From Capsicum annuum (Eukaryota > Streptophyta > Magnoliopsida > Solanales > Solanaceae): DNA of 64,000 nt. The notes under the pieces were generated by a model. The model did not search any database. It worked only from the letters and a program-made list of their open reading frames with translations, and was not told where the DNA came from. Below are positions 34,946 to 47,292 of the stretch, piece by piece (position 1 is the stretch's first letter; the number at the start of each line of letters is the position of its first letter). A program made the position numbers and the translations under genes. Location of the stretch: contig NC_061120.1 in assembly GCF_002878395.1 (NCBI RefSeq), forward strand, positions 116,362,705-116,426,704, given 5' to 3'.

Positions 34946-36075
34946 ATTGTGTTGTTGTAAAGCATTAGTTTAAGTTTTTTGGCTATTTTGTGCAAGCTGA
35001 TGGGTTTATGTAAGGGTACAGTTATGATAGTGCAGGAAAGTAGAAGCTGAAAGAGTTTAGGGGTGACCGACGGACCATCGCTTCCTTGATGGGCCATCGT
35101 AGTAAACCACCACAACAAATGCTACAAACCAAGTTACTAAAAAATAGTGATGGATTGATCGATATATCATCGCAAACTCTATGGATCTTTGATCCAACCG
35201 TCGCTAACAATTTGCAAATAAGGTTACTAGAAAGCGGGCGATGGGTAATCTCACAGAACCTTGAACCTGCGACGGACCGTTGCTTGAACTGTCCCACTTA
35301 ATCATAGTTTAGTGGGTCGGGTCGAATCAATTTAAATTTTCAAATATTTCTACCTTATCCAACCCAAATAGCTTTAAATCAATAATTTATAGTGGTTAAG
35401 TAACTCTCCACCTGTTCAGGTGCCTGAGACTATTTAATTTCCACCCATTCAATGTACCTGAGTCTTTTCATTCTCTTTTAAAAATCATTCTCTTCCCTTT
35501 TCCATCAATTTAAACTCCATTCTCTTCTTCTTATATTTCCATCACAAGTAAAACAAGTCTTTTACAAAAACAAAGGTCCAATTATTGTTCTGTTTTCACT
35601 ATATCAGTCAGAGTAGTAACCAAGTACAGGATTACTCAGGTATGATCTCTTCTTCACTCATTATTTTACTCAACATGAGGAATGAATGAAATAGGTGAAG
35701 TCTATAATTTTGAAATAATTCTCTCTTCTTTTGTTGGTACTATGTTGGTTTGAATTAAGTAAAAACCTAATAAACAATGCCCTGGGTGAAGTCTGAGTAG
35801 CCCATGGACCAAAAATGGCAAAAATAGTATTATTGATATAAATGCCATGAATATCATGTTTAAAATGAAGTATACACAAGGTGTTTGACAAAATACCAAA
35901 ATGATCCTCAAATTTGTAAAGTGCAGGTGACGGTTTGTGCGACGGACCGTTGGACACCCGATGACCCATCGCCTGAAGTCGTCATAACTTTCAGAGAAGG
36001 AAAGTTACTGTAATCAACCTGATGATTGAGTTCGATGGACCATCATTGATGATAAATGCTTCATTTATAAGTAAT
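34946..36075 (+). mobile_element. Leader region before the third Athila frame
   Basis: No gene seen. Two patches carry the same gatggaccatcg/gacggaccgttg words as the LTR array (35065-35285 and 35930-36050). A pyrimidine-rich stretch lies at 35460-35540, and acaggattactcaggtatgat near 35625 could be a splice donor. Short overlapping open frames here on both strands show no known protein. Confidence 0.5.
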
Positions 36076-38076
36076 ATGGCAAAAAAAATACCACCAAACA
36101 TAGGAAGGGGTAGAGGCCAAAGAGCCAGGCAGAAGCCATCACAGGGTTCAGACGCACCAGCTCATAATACTCGGTAAAGACACTAGGTGGTTTCTTCATC
36201 CTTCTAGTCTTAAGAGGAGGGTGAAATTAGTAGTAGTAGTAGCTTGAGTTTAATTCCAATTGAGTAATGGGTTGAAGTATCTAACCTCATCCAAGAGGAC
36301 GTTCCAGAACAAGAGCACCCAAACATGGTTCGGCATAAGGACACACAACTACGAGTGACTGTCAAGTGGCAGGTTAAAGGCGCTCAAGATTATTTCTACA
36401 GATGGCTTGAGAAAATGGATAGGTTGGAAGTCAAGAGACCTATTTTTTAGGAACATCAAATCGTCACTACCACTCTGCACAAGTATCCAAAACTTGAGCG
36501 CCATTTCAATGAATATGAGTTGGCATAGATGAGTAGATCACTTGAAACCTATCAATAGAATCTTTTTCTTGAGTTTTTCAAAAACTACTTCGCATTGCTA
36601 GAGAAGGACTGTCCCCTAGGTGCACCAATCTATCACATGAATAATCTAGACACAATTCCTATGCATGAAGTCAGTATAGATATCTTAGAGCGTACATTGA
36701 ATAGATTCTTATTTGGGCCCAACTATCAGATACTGGGTGCAATACTAGATTTTGAGCATCGGTTATTCACGGTGCTCCACTAATGGACTTGGCTAGCTAA
36801 AATATTTACAGAGAAAGGTGAGCCTGCGTGGTAACACAACCCCCGTGAAAGGATATCTAAGTAGTCCCTAAGCTTTAGGGCTAAGTTTTGGTGGGCAATT
36901 ATGAGACTGAGGCTAATGACAACAGGCGGTGATGGCCACTTAGAAATTAATAAAGTTGTAATTGTTGCTGCACTAATTGAAGGATTGAATATGGATTTTT
37001 GCCACATTATTGTCAATGAACTATTTACCCATTCTCACAGAACCACCACTACACTGCCATTTCCATATCTTATCACATATTTGTGCAGGCAGGCAAACAT
37101 CCCTTTAATTAGTGGAATTGATAATGAGGTCTGAGAAATGCATAAACATGATATTAAGAAAATAAAAGTTAACTTAAGGTTAGATATCAGAGTCAACAGA
37201 CCTCCAGCCCATCAGACTCAGTTGGTACCAGTCCCTGAATCATCAAAGGTTCCTTCAGGTATGCCATTACCTTTTACTACGTATGATTCTCCTACCACAT
37301 CTTTAGGTTCAGCTTTGATGCCTTTGGGTGGGACAACAAATTCTACATCAGTCCCGCTCTAATATTTTGAAAATAGGCTGAACCAGGAGAAATTTTCAAA
37401 GGAGGTTCAAGCCCAAATAAGGTTTGAAAAGTAGTTAGAGATATAAGGGGCGGATTTCAAACCTTGTGTTGAAAGAACTATAGAGGCAGTAGTAAATCCT
37501 TTCAAGAACATCCAGCTAATAATGGAGGAGCAAATTAATAATAAGCTAGATTCCATATCTATTCAAGATTTCACCAAATTTATAGTGGAGTTTAGATAGG
37601 CTTAGACAGATATAGCAAAGCGGAAACGACAGCTGCAATAGTCCATGTTTGATCCATCCCAGAATATAGGTGATAAGGATGGTCCTATTGACTTAATGGG
37701 GAGACTGATAAAAGAAAAGGGTAAAAAAGTGATAGAGACAAATGAAAAAGCTGAGAAAGCTACAAAGAGAGTAGCTAAAAAAAGGAGACTTGAAACAATA
37801 TCACCGAAAGAGAGGGAATATTATCAGATGCAAAAAGTTCTTAAGAGGTCAAAGAGATCAGAGAAAAAGTGGAAGGATAGACTGTAGGATGAAGGTGCTG
37901 GTGTTTCCACCAGTTCAGTCCAAGCTAGGAGGCCAATTTCTGACTCTATTCACCGTGAGATCCCTCCGTCTCTAGAGGATATTGATGTGAGGACCCCTAC
38001 GACCAAAGAGGTCAATGTTTCCGAAGATGAGGCCAAAGCGGCCTCAAAATATTTGACTGATGCCTCATCTAACTGA
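36076..38076 (+). pseudogene. Third frame of the Athila-like element (plant transposon protein domain), decayed
   Basis: A single uninterrupted register of 666 codons plus stop, from ATG at 36076 to TGA at 38074. It carries about 19 in-frame stops, most of them TAG, but no frameshift. The N-terminus is basic (IGRGRGQRARQ), followed by a serine run. The middle, about residues 95-350, resembles the family Pfam calls 'putative plant transposon protein' (EKDCPLGAP, then AKFWW and GGDGHLEINKVVIVAALIEG, then LPFPYLITYLCRQANIPL). The C-terminal third is proline/serine-rich, then lysine/glutamate-rich (EKAEKATKRVAKKRR), probably coiled coil. Position between pol and 3' LTR is that of the env-like third frame of Athila elements. 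No obvious signal peptide or membrane anchor was seen, so an envelope role is not supported here. Confidence 0.78.
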
Positions 38077-39556
38077 AAAGTTTTATAAGTATTTCCTTCC
38101 TTTATTCTTACTTTGCATGCATTGAGGACATTGCATTATTTTTTTTTGGGGGGGGGGGTACTACTTGTACCATGGGGGTTTTTGTTGCCTATATTCTTTT
38201 TCCTCATGTTTTATCTAGGAGAACCGGTATTTGCATTTTTATTTTCATATGATGTGCTGTAAATATCATCAAGTGATTATTTATATAAGTAATTTTCTGT
38301 TTTGTTGCGATTGCTATGTATATATGGATGATAAGTAAATATGCCAAAGTATTTTAAATTTTTGTATAATTATTTCTTTTTACCATGTGGTAAAGTGTTA
38401 TGCAACCATTTGTAACTCTAAAACTAGCATTAAAATTTAAAGTGAAGAAAAGCATAGCTAGGTGATATGAATTCCAAGAGTTAGTAGGCTAAGAATTAAC
38501 TCAGTGCCTGTGTGTGAAACTATTTTTATAGTTCTGGCATAAGTGTTACCCTTAGAACATGTTTGGTTCATTGGATGTTTTTGTGTGTTTGACCTAGTAT
38601 GATAGGATAGCAGGCCTCCTTCTTTTGTTAGTTCAATTAGCCAAAATAATGACCCACCAAAATCATATTGTTTTCTTTCTAAGCTCTGTTAAGATTTGTT
38701 AGTATTTGTTCTGTCCAAATAAGCTTGATTCACTCTCTAGATGGTATTAACACTCAGTTTTATCCCTGGTCCAATTTTTCATATTGTGCACTTCAACTTA
38801 GGCAAACTACCTAAGTGGAGGGTGTCTACTGTTGGATTGATAGCAGCCTAGGAGGGTGAGTTAAAGTTGATTTGGGAGATAGCATCCGACCCTGGTCTAT
38901 TTAGATGTCTAAATAGATATTGCGTACCTCAACTAACTACATCAGTATATGTTAAGGTTGGCAGATACCGTTGTTCTTCTTAAAAAAACTAAGTTATGAC
39001 AAGGGTTAGCATGGATAATAAAGATAATGAATGACCGAGAGGAACTATAATCCTGGTGAGTAACTACCAAAAATGGTAAAGAGAGTGAAGTTTTGTACTT
39101 TAAGTCTCTTTTCCAAATGATCAACCCTCAGAGAGCTTAAAAACTCATTACAACCCTTAACAAGTCCTTCTTGATCCTGGTAAGTCAATCATGAGAGAAC
39201 GTTAGATGATAAGGGCAAGCTTATGGGTGTGCACTATGTTTGTAACTTTTTTCTGAGAGTAAGAGTCTTAGTTTCTCCATGACTTTATTGTATAATGTGA
39301 GGTGGACTTCTTTGACTATGAGGGCACATTAAGTTATACCTGGTCTACTTATTTCTTTAGGGTGTTATATCTATGTCAGTGAATATGCTGATTAGTAGTA
39401 AATGCCAATAGTAGATCCATATATGGTGAGATCATTTAGCCAAATGGGCAGTTGAATAATTGTATAAATTTTTTGGTTTGAATGTGAAATGCCCATCATG
39501 ATGTTGTTCATATTTTCATCTTGGTGTTGAGTTGCTTGAGGAAAACCAATTGCTTT
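38077..39556 (+). mobile_element. 3' noncoding region of the Athila-like element
   Basis: No gene. It starts with gcattgaggacattgca, a phrase usual at this place in Athila/Tat elements, then T9 G11 at 38139-38158, a possible internal or former polypurine tract. The rest is AT-rich. Confidence 0.6.
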
Positions 39557-39569
39557 AAGTTGAGGGTAT
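39557..39569 (+). other. Polypurine tract of the Athila-like element
   Basis: aagttgagggtat directly before the 3' LTR start TGCTGTTCC. The same core is present in the second Athila/Tat element at 13841-13858. Confidence 0.75.
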
Positions 39570-41075
39570 TGCTGTTCCAGATTTTAACAGACATTTTGGG
39601 CCTTTTCTTAGGATAATTTTGTGCTTTCGAGAAACTATTATTGTATTTAACATTGGACTTTAGTATTTTTAGGACAAGAACTGAGCATGAAAAATAACTT
39701 GGATAAACTGGGCAAAAAAAGAGAAAAATGACAAATAATGAACCAAGCGATGGACCATCGACCCTACGATGTACCATTAGCCTAACCAACGCTTAGAAGC
39801 AGAAGGCAATGTTAGTAGAAGTCCTGTGATGGTCCAGGCGATGGACCATCAACCCTACAATGAACCATTGGCCCAACTGCCTAAAAGAAATAGAATGCAG
39901 TATCAGTGGAAGTCCCTCAACGGTCCAGGCAATGGACCATCAACCCTGTGATGAACCATCGGCCCAAGCATCGTAAGGAAGTAGAATGCAGTATCACTTA
40001 AACTCTAGCGATGGTCCAGGCGATGGGCCATCACCTCAACAATGAACCATTACCCGACCCGTCTGGCATGACACGGTAATTCCGAGTGTTAATTTTAAAA
40101 CCCCAGTCCTAGAATCATATAAATACTAAGTATAAGATTTTATTTTGGGACTTTTGATTGTAGTGTCATTATTTCTCCTTTATTGAAAGAATTGTAACAC
40201 TTTTATTTGAGATATAAAGCTATAAGTCAAGATCGAATTATTATTTCCATATTTACCATTAAAGATTGAGAAGAAGGATATTGTAACTTTTGTCAGTACT
40301 TTCTTGAAGCTATCTATGAACATCAATATGTCTTTAATATATTATATGGAGAAGAGTGGCTAAATTCCCATAACTAAGGTTATAGGAGCCTTGATGTAGA
40401 GAGCTATTTGGGGTTGTGAATCCATTTGATTTCTAACGTCTATCTAAATTGCATGAATCTCTCTTCATTATAATGACATCTCTTGGTTTCAAACTTGAGA
40501 AGTGAGACCATGAGCACCACTTGTCTGAACAAAAAAGTGGATGTTAGGAAAAGAGGTTATTCACATGATGTCCATAGATTTACCCTTTGGGTTAAGGGTC
40601 AATGCCCTAATGGGATCAACCTTCATAAGAACTATTTTGAATAATACATAAATCCTTTAAGTTCGAAAAAAAGTATAGGGTGAAATACCTATTAGCTTGA
40701 GAAATAAGTGGGTAATCCTTAGAATTCAATATTTCTTTCAATTTTAATTAGATGATAGAAATCAAACACAAATTCACAACCCCGACTATTAGAACATCTT
40801 TGTGAGCATAACTCTAGTTATTTCAATCTCTCTGAAATTGTACATCCATTAACTCATATTAGCTGGATCTCTGTGTGATACAAGAATGAAAGAATATTAT
40901 TAATACATTACACTCCTACTTTATTCTGGAACCCTAGATCAACAGTCTATTAAGAATCAGCTTACTTAGTTGCACAATTAATCCCTATGGGATTCAACCC
41001 CAACCTTTGTTGGGTTTCTATATTTGAGAACGACCGCTTACACTTTCGTAAGAATGATGTAATTTGGGTGTATCA
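39570..41075 (+). mobile_element. 3' LTR of the Athila-like element
   Basis: 1506 bases from TGCTGTTCCAG to GGTGTATCA. Pairs with 24216-25720 and is followed directly by the target copy TGGGT. Confidence 0.88.
39744..40070 (+). repeat. 91-bp tandem repeat in the 3' LTR, about 3.6 units
   Basis: Unit leads (a)gcgatgg at 39744, 39836, 39927 and 40018, spaced 92, 91 and 91. This is the same array as at 24392-24720, with the word gcgatggaccatcg clearer here. Confidence 0.9.
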
Positions 41076-41080
41076 TGGGT
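41076..41080 (+). repeat. Target-site duplication TGGGT, right copy
   Basis: Identical to 24211-24215, immediately after the 3' LTR of the Athila-like element. Confidence 0.85.
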
Positions 41081-42455
41081 GAATGAGTATGGTGAATTAA
41101 CTAGGGATTGTTATTTTCCCAAACTTGTGACATTTCAAGTGGTTATGAACCTAACCACATATTCTGGAATTAGTGTTTAGTTATGAGAAATATGGGAATT
41201 TGTATAATTAAACTATTGCATTATGATGTTGAATTGAACGCTATGGATTTGTGTTTTCACGAACTAATACATAATTGAACCAAGGGTGTTTTGAATTCCC
41301 CCAAGTGATGTAATTGTTTTGGCATATTGTTATTATATTAAGTTTAGTTGGCATGACGATACCAACAATGTACAACTTTATGTGAAGTATGGTTCAATGA
41401 ATCGAAATGTGTGACAAATATGTTTATTAGGCTTTAAAAAAGTGTTGTGTAGCTTAACCAATAAAGTAGAGGTATAAGTGACTGATACTTGAAACTGGTC
41501 TAGCCGGTGTGGGGGTCGTTATGGCTTGAGGGTTTGAGTCCCCTCCATGTGATTATGTGGTTTGAGTCTACTTTATTGTTTTTGTTATGATTAGACTATT
41601 TTAGTCCCTCATATCACATTTCATGATCGGTTCCTTAAGTCACCTTAGTATATTATTTGAGGGTTTGAGTCCTCTGTGCATATATATATATGATCTTACT
41701 TTGATTTGTGCAGCTATACACTTTGGGGACTGACCTGTAGATGAGAGCTTAGGCCCATATACCCCGTGGGTACTATTACATGATGTTTGAGCTACACTAT
41801 TAGGCTAAAGTTTTTAAAGTGCATGTTAAGACTTGTTCCCTACCCAGTTATGTGCTATATATATATGCATTTGATTATGTGCATTAGCTATTGAATGATT
41901 TTAAAACTAATGAGCATGGCATTATGATATCCTTATCCCTAATATACATGCTAGTGTTCACCCTGCTAACCATCTTCAAATGTTGTATCCCCACGCGATA
42001 CATGAATTGGCCATACATCTACTTCTCCTGCACTATGATTTGGATTTGAGGTTAGTTTGTGAGTTGACATTGAAGTGGGGAGCTTCCATACACCAGAAGT
42101 CTACATTTTATGTTTTTGTCTCTTAAGTCTAAAATTATTTAGACATCTTTTGGCTATAGTCAGGGGCATGTTCCGACACTTTATTGGTATTTAGTTTTGG
42201 TCCTTTGGTTAGAAGGCTTTGTTGAATTGTTTTAGGCTTAGGTGTTGTTGGTAGTTATTTGGCCGATTTTCAGTTAACAAATTATAGACTTGGTTTTAAT
42301 ATCTTTAAGCTTATCCTTATGTTATCTTTGTATATGTTCGGAATTCAATTGACATTAGGGATGTAGTGTTGGTTGATTAGGTTTAAGGAGGTGACACTCG
42401 ATCCCCAGTGGACATGAGATACCCATCACGGTGGGACCTAGTTTGAGTCATGACA
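41076..42455 (+). mobile_element. LTR split by the Athila-like insertion, right part
   Basis: Continuation of the LTR at 23398-24215; the joined length is about 2.19 kb. It begins with the target copy TGGGT and ends GAGTCATGACA, the usual terminus of Tekay-like LTRs in nightshades. gcatatatatatatg-type AT runs lie at 41680 and 41850. No gene. Confidence 0.75.
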
Positions 42456-42457
42456 AA

Positions 42458-42470
42458 TGTTATCATAGCC
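42458..42470 (+). other. Primer binding site (tRNA-Met type), decayed
   Basis: TGTTATCATAGCC, 11 of 13 matches to TGGTATCAGAGCC, two bases after the LTR end. It shows the split LTR was a 5' LTR, not a solo. Confidence 0.65.
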
Positions 42471-43010
42471 TAGGGTTGGTATCATTGGTTATACTATAAA
42501 GTCATGTCAAGTAGTGATCAAATCTAACCTAAAACTAGAACAAAACAATGAAAAAAACACTTAGACGAAAGGTGGTGAAGTAGAAACTATAAGAAAATTA
42601 CATTCATAGAATAAGGATAGTTATTGAGACATTCACCGACACTAATGAGTAGCAACAAAGTGTATATTAAACACTAAGAAACACAACACCAATGAGAGAT
42701 ACCACCACAATATTAGGTGGAAACAAAGGGATCAACTCCTCAAGTACCCAACGTTTCTTGCTAAAATGTCAACAAGAATGATTCCACACTCAAAGATTGC
42801 CCTAGTTTCAATGTCTTTTGCAAGACCTACACTAAGATGGTTTTTGCGAACCCTACACTAATGAAAGAAAATACAATTTGAGTAATAATCAATTCAAGAA
42901 AGTCTAAGGAAAATAGAAGCTAAAAGGTGTATGTATACTCTTACAAAATAATGAATAAAATGCCCTTAATGAGAGCTTAAGAAAGGGCGCCCCTTGAGTG
43001 TTATTTTATA
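42471..43010. other. Noncoding stretch
   Basis: The first about 60 bases resemble the leader after a Tekay-like primer site. The rest is AT-rich with no recognised gene or repeat. The boundary to the minus-strand pseudogene on the right is not clear. Confidence 0.4.
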
Positions 43011-46006
43011 GTGAAAAAGGTCCTTAATTCCCTTAATGAAAGCCGCCTCTTGAGTGTAGCAACCCTTTGCATTTCTTCAGTTGGACAAGGCTTTGAAAAG
43101 GTTCCAAAAGATCTTCAATCACTCGTAAAAATCCGAAACTTGATCCTGCTACAAGACCTTGTAATTCTTCTGCTCCTTAGGCTTGTATCATCCTTTCCAT
43201 CTTGAAAGGAATTCGACCTCAAATTAGTCACACCTTGCAAAACAAATGAGAGGGACAACAATCACATAACCCTCATGATAAGAGGTTTAGCATTAGCACC
43301 ATAATTATATAAACACACCAAGGGGGTACACTCTTTGAATATATCCAATAATGCTTTTTTATAATTATCAAACACTTACTACAAGTATCACAAAGGACAT
43401 GACCAACATATACATCAAAGAAAGAAGACTGCAACCTGAAATCATCACATTTATCACCAAGCCAAGTTTGTTCACATTTGAAATACATCAACGGGTCCTT
43501 TGTGTATGACATGAAAGCTTATCATGAAGTGCACAAAGGAGGTTGTTTTGGAAAATAGCAAGAGATAAGGAAAACACAATGGTCTTAATGGGTTTACTAT
43601 ACCCACAATGTAAGACTACCTTTGGCTAAGGAACTATAAGATAAATTTTTTTCATTACCTCTTCAAAGGACCTCATCAAATATGGTGCCACTATTGAGCC
43701 TAAGGTTCACCTCACCCACATATCATCATTATACGAAAGGAAACCAACCACCAAATTGACTACCTCTACATAACACAAATTCATAATTAACAAGGTTATC
43801 ATCATAGGTAAAGAGGTAGTATAGAAAGAAATCAAGTGTAAAGACATCACCCAAGGTGCTATTATCTACTAGAGGGTCACTTGGTCCAAAAGATATAGAA
43901 CATGATCACACAAGAATGGAATTAAGACAATTAATCATATTTGACTTCTTCTTTTCAAACAAATTATCAACTTGGCATCCACAGGTTGGGATTCATTTAA
44001 TTTAAGCGTAAGTGCATCAAATATGGATGCAAGCACATAAACAATACCCAAAAGTGACAATGAAACAATTGTCCTAGGCTCCTTAATCATGAAACCAACC
44101 TTGAGAATGGTGTCTATCATCATTAGAAGTTCATAAAGAAGGGTATTACCTAAATGGAATTCATCTAAAATGTTTTCAAGAGACAATTATCTTCTTGACT
44201 TACAAGTAGTGATACTTTGGTCAAGAATGGAGACACTCAAGAGTGAACTCTCTTGGTTTCTTTTATTACTCCCCTTATTTGGTGGATACCTAAATTTTTT
44301 TGAACTTCCCCCCATGCACAACTTGGGTCTTTCACGTGGGTCATAAATCCACAAGAAAGACTTGCCATCATAAGGAGGGATACTAAAATTCACAATCAAA
44401 CCTTTCTTGTTCATTTGACCAAGCATCAAGTTTGATGTGAAGAAATTTATACACCCGAATAGGTCACTGGGGTCAAATGGGAGAAGTACCCAAGACCATG
44501 GGTCAAGGCTATACTAACATTTCCATAAGGTGCCATTTTTAATATTAGACCTACCCTCAACGAAAGAGAACCCACCATTATCCTAAAGAGGATCACAAAT
44601 CACGTTAACATAGGGATCAAGCAATTCATCCCCATATTTATCACAAAACGGTGGGGTGTCATACAATAGATCACAATTAACATCACTTTAATAAGAACAA
44701 TCAATAATTGGATTTCTTAAACACTTAAGCTAATCAAAGTCATCAAAACCCAATTGAACATTCTTTTTTCAAAAGTAGGAGATCACCATTAACAATAGTA
44801 TGGTTAACAAAATCTTCACTCAACCCTATACTCTTAATGGATTTCAAAAAATAGGGTAACAAGTGAATCTTAAGCACACCACCTTTCTTTTTAAATACAT
44901 CATCTTGCACTTTACTAGGTATCATTCAAAGATTGATCTCACAATTTTCACACAAAATATCTTGCTTTGAGAGAAATTCACTATTCAAAGATAATGGGTT
45001 TAAGCATAGAGGTTCACTCTCACAAAGACATATGTCTTTCTCCTCACCATTTTCATCCACATGATATCTTTGAGCAAAACTATAATTAAGGCCTTCATCA
45101 CACACTATTCTCAAAGAACCATCTCCATTCTCATGATCAACTCTATCAACATTATCCCTAACTTTAGATTTACCAAACATACCACACACATTCTCACGTA
45201 GTGGACTACATTCGTAGGTAAGTTGATCATCATTCACAACCTCACTAGTCGTTGGCAACTCATATACCAATGTAGATAAAGTTTGATTTTCACAACGGTA
45301 AAATAGTGTGTGAATACTCTTATCACTTGGTAATGGAACCTTATTCAAGTTATAAGTGCTAGCACTAGATGGACACAAATTATTATTACAAAAAGAATCT
45401 ATTTTGTCATCTAAAGGATCAACTAGTTCTTGCATACAATAAACAAGTGTTTGGTCGTTATGAAACCTAACAACACCAAGAGAATAACAAAAGAAAGATT
45501 CACAGCCTTCTACAATTAGCAAATCCGAAACTACATCACATTGGCCACTACTAGCCACATCACAACAATTCAAGTTTCTAGTAGTGTATAAGACAGCTTC
45601 GTTACCTCTTAGATCATGTGAAGTGTGTTCTTCACTAGTTTTTTAACCATGGCACCCCTCACTCTTTCCATATTGAGGCTCGACCTCATTCTCCTTCGAT
45701 ACCAAAACTTGGTAATTCGGATATTAAGGTAGACTTTGAGTTTGTGGAGATTTTGATGAACATAGTGTATCAACACCCGTTACCATTCTAATCACAATAC
45801 TCTTTATTAAAGCCATATCCTCCTTCATTGAACCCAAATTACCTTTCATATATCCCTAATCATCCTTCATTGACCCTAAGTAATCCCTTACTTCCCCATA
45901 CCCAAGCTCAACCTAGCCATGTCACCAGACAAAGCCTCAAGCCAAACCAAAATGGCTCCACCAATATCATTTCCCAAGACATGGAAAGTAGTAACCTAGG
46001 GTTCCA
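43011..46006 (-). pseudogene. Decayed reading frame of unknown, repeat-associated family
   Basis: A large minus-strand frame I do not recognise from any named family. From about 46006 the N-terminal part has repeated GSMKDD / GNLGSMKED-like heptads (probable coiled coil) and a serine/glutamine-rich stretch. The longest open part, 45573-44926, is about 215 codons, rich in Cys, Asp and Ser, with LVYCMQELVDPLDDKIDSF and ECENCE-like cysteines but no clear zinc-finger spacing. It reads on across a stop (44926), then a frameshift near 44745, to SIPPYDGKSFLWIYDPRERP, the hydrophobic LLGIVYVLASIFDALTL (possible membrane helix), and LIICLKRR near 43950. A last piece at 43230-43050, LRSNSFQDGKDD then RSRRITRS, resembles polyprotein ends. 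I believe it is a transposon-borne or repeated gene because of its decay and setting. Confidence 0.5.
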
Positions 46007-46440
46007 TGGTTAAAGTACCTAACAACAAGCAAAAAAAACAAATGAAATACCTACAAAATGAGCAAACAAGTTAGTTCAAAGGCAAGACTTACCACTCTCA
46101 CACTCGGTTCTTACCGCACAATTGGTCTCACAAGTGTTGATACCTTGGCATGTACTTGGAAAGTGAGTGAGAGATTATTCTACTTTGGCCTACAATGGAT
46201 TTTAATTTGATATTACTGAAAGAAAATTTCTTACGTACTTGAACCAACAAGTTTCAATGAATTACAAATTATAAACACATAAAAGAAATGTTGACATGAA
46301 CAAAGGACTCTAAATTAACTAAAAGAACAACCTACTAGGTAATTACAAGTTTGATAATTAGTGATAGAGTCAACACAAAAGCAACTAGAACCAATAATTA
46401 GAAACTTTGAAATCCAATTTATAACTTAATTTGGTTGATC
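46007..46440. other. Noncoding stretch between two pseudogenes
   Basis: AT-rich. No gene or repeat unit seen. A gtgttgatacc near 46136 weakly recalls a tRNA-Met primer site on the minus strand but has no LTR partner. Confidence 0.35.
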
Positions 46441-47292
46441 ACAAAAGTGATTATGTGGCATCTTGTGATTGAACTTATAATGACCATAACGGGTCCTATA
46501 GGCCATTTTGGGATATCCTCAGCCCGAATCCATAACTGATTGTAACAAGATCTCAAAGCAATCTTAGAAAACACTATCGTACCCTAAAGTTGTTCAAACA
46601 AATCATCAATGGGAGGCATAGATAACAATCCTTCACCATCATCTTATTAAGCTACCTATAATCAATAAAGATACAAATAGAACTATATTTTTTCTTTACA
46701 AACAATATAGGATCTCCCTAAGGGCATACGCTCAGTCTAAAATAACCTTTACCAAAAAGGTGCTTAAGCTAAGAATTACTTCCCTAAGCTCGCTAAGAGC
46801 TATATGATAAGGTTCCATAGAAATAGGTCAGGTGCTAGGCTAGAGGTCAATAGCAAACTCAATTTCACAAACAAGGGAAATACCACGTAGGTTTATAGGG
46901 AACACATTAGGAAAATCACAAACTATAGGAATAGAGTCAAGTGACAGACACTGCAGAATAGTATCAAAAATATAAGTGAGATAAGACTTGTAATATCTCT
47001 AAATAAGCCTCCTAGCATGAACATAAGAAATAATCATTGTCTGCTCATATCTAACTACTCCCTGCCACACGACTGGGGTATAACGGGAATGGCTAAGGTA
47101 AAGTTCTAGACAAAACAATTCACCATTGCATAATAGTGGGATAACTAGTCCATTCCCAGAATCACATCCTAATCCACCATATCCAGAATACTAAGATGAC
47201 AATAAGTATCAATATCTCTAATAGTCACCACACATGATATGAAAACTTGATCCAGTACTAAAAAATCACCCACGTGAGTAGATTCGTGCAAT
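46441..47292 (-). pseudogene. Tekay-like protease/reverse transcriptase fragment, decayed
   Basis: Continuation of the minus-strand element whose gag is at 50908-52575, on the other side of the hAT. Right to left: protease part with LVLDQVFISCVVTI then the LDMVD..D.ILGMD-type strand near 47180-47150; a linker with PDVFP and GI..EIEFAIDL; the ALSELRE helix that opens the RT near 46790; a broken WGAPV..KKKDG-like stretch near 46720; and MAYRTRYGHYKF near 46500, just short of the FGLTNAP box. The rest of RT, RNase H and integrase are absent. Stops and shifts are frequent. Confidence 0.78.

Larger units (their letters stand above)
24216..41075 (+). mobile_element. Athila-like Ty3/gypsy retrotransposon, nearly full span, pol mostly deleted, with nested element
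   Basis: Plus-strand LTR element of 16.86 kb. It has two LTRs of 1505 and 1506 bases, a TGGGT target duplication, a tRNA-Asp-type primer site, gag, the C-terminal part of integrase, the post-pol hairpin, a third large frame (36076-38076) and a polypurine tract. A minus-strand Tekay-like element (27201-34203) sits after gag. Protease, reverse transcriptase, RNase H and the integrase core are gone, removed together with part of the nested LTR by one deletion ending at about 34203. Without the nested piece the element is about 9.9 kb. The third frame after pol matches the known Athila layout. It cannot transpose on its own. Confidence 0.9.

Noticed and set aside
35022..35301. Overlapping open frames of 71-91 codons on both strands
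   Set aside because: They lie in noncoding leader sequence with gatggaccatcg repeats; the overlap on both strands and lack of any protein motif point to chance.
35670..35969. Minus-strand open frame of 99 codons
   Set aside because: No recognisable domain; it sits in the leader of the Athila third frame and overlaps a second open frame on the same strand.
38139..38158. T9 G11 run as the polypurine tract of the Athila-like element
   Set aside because: The LTR begins at 39570, next to aagttgagggtat. The G run is 1.4 kb too early, though it may be a relic or an auxiliary tract.
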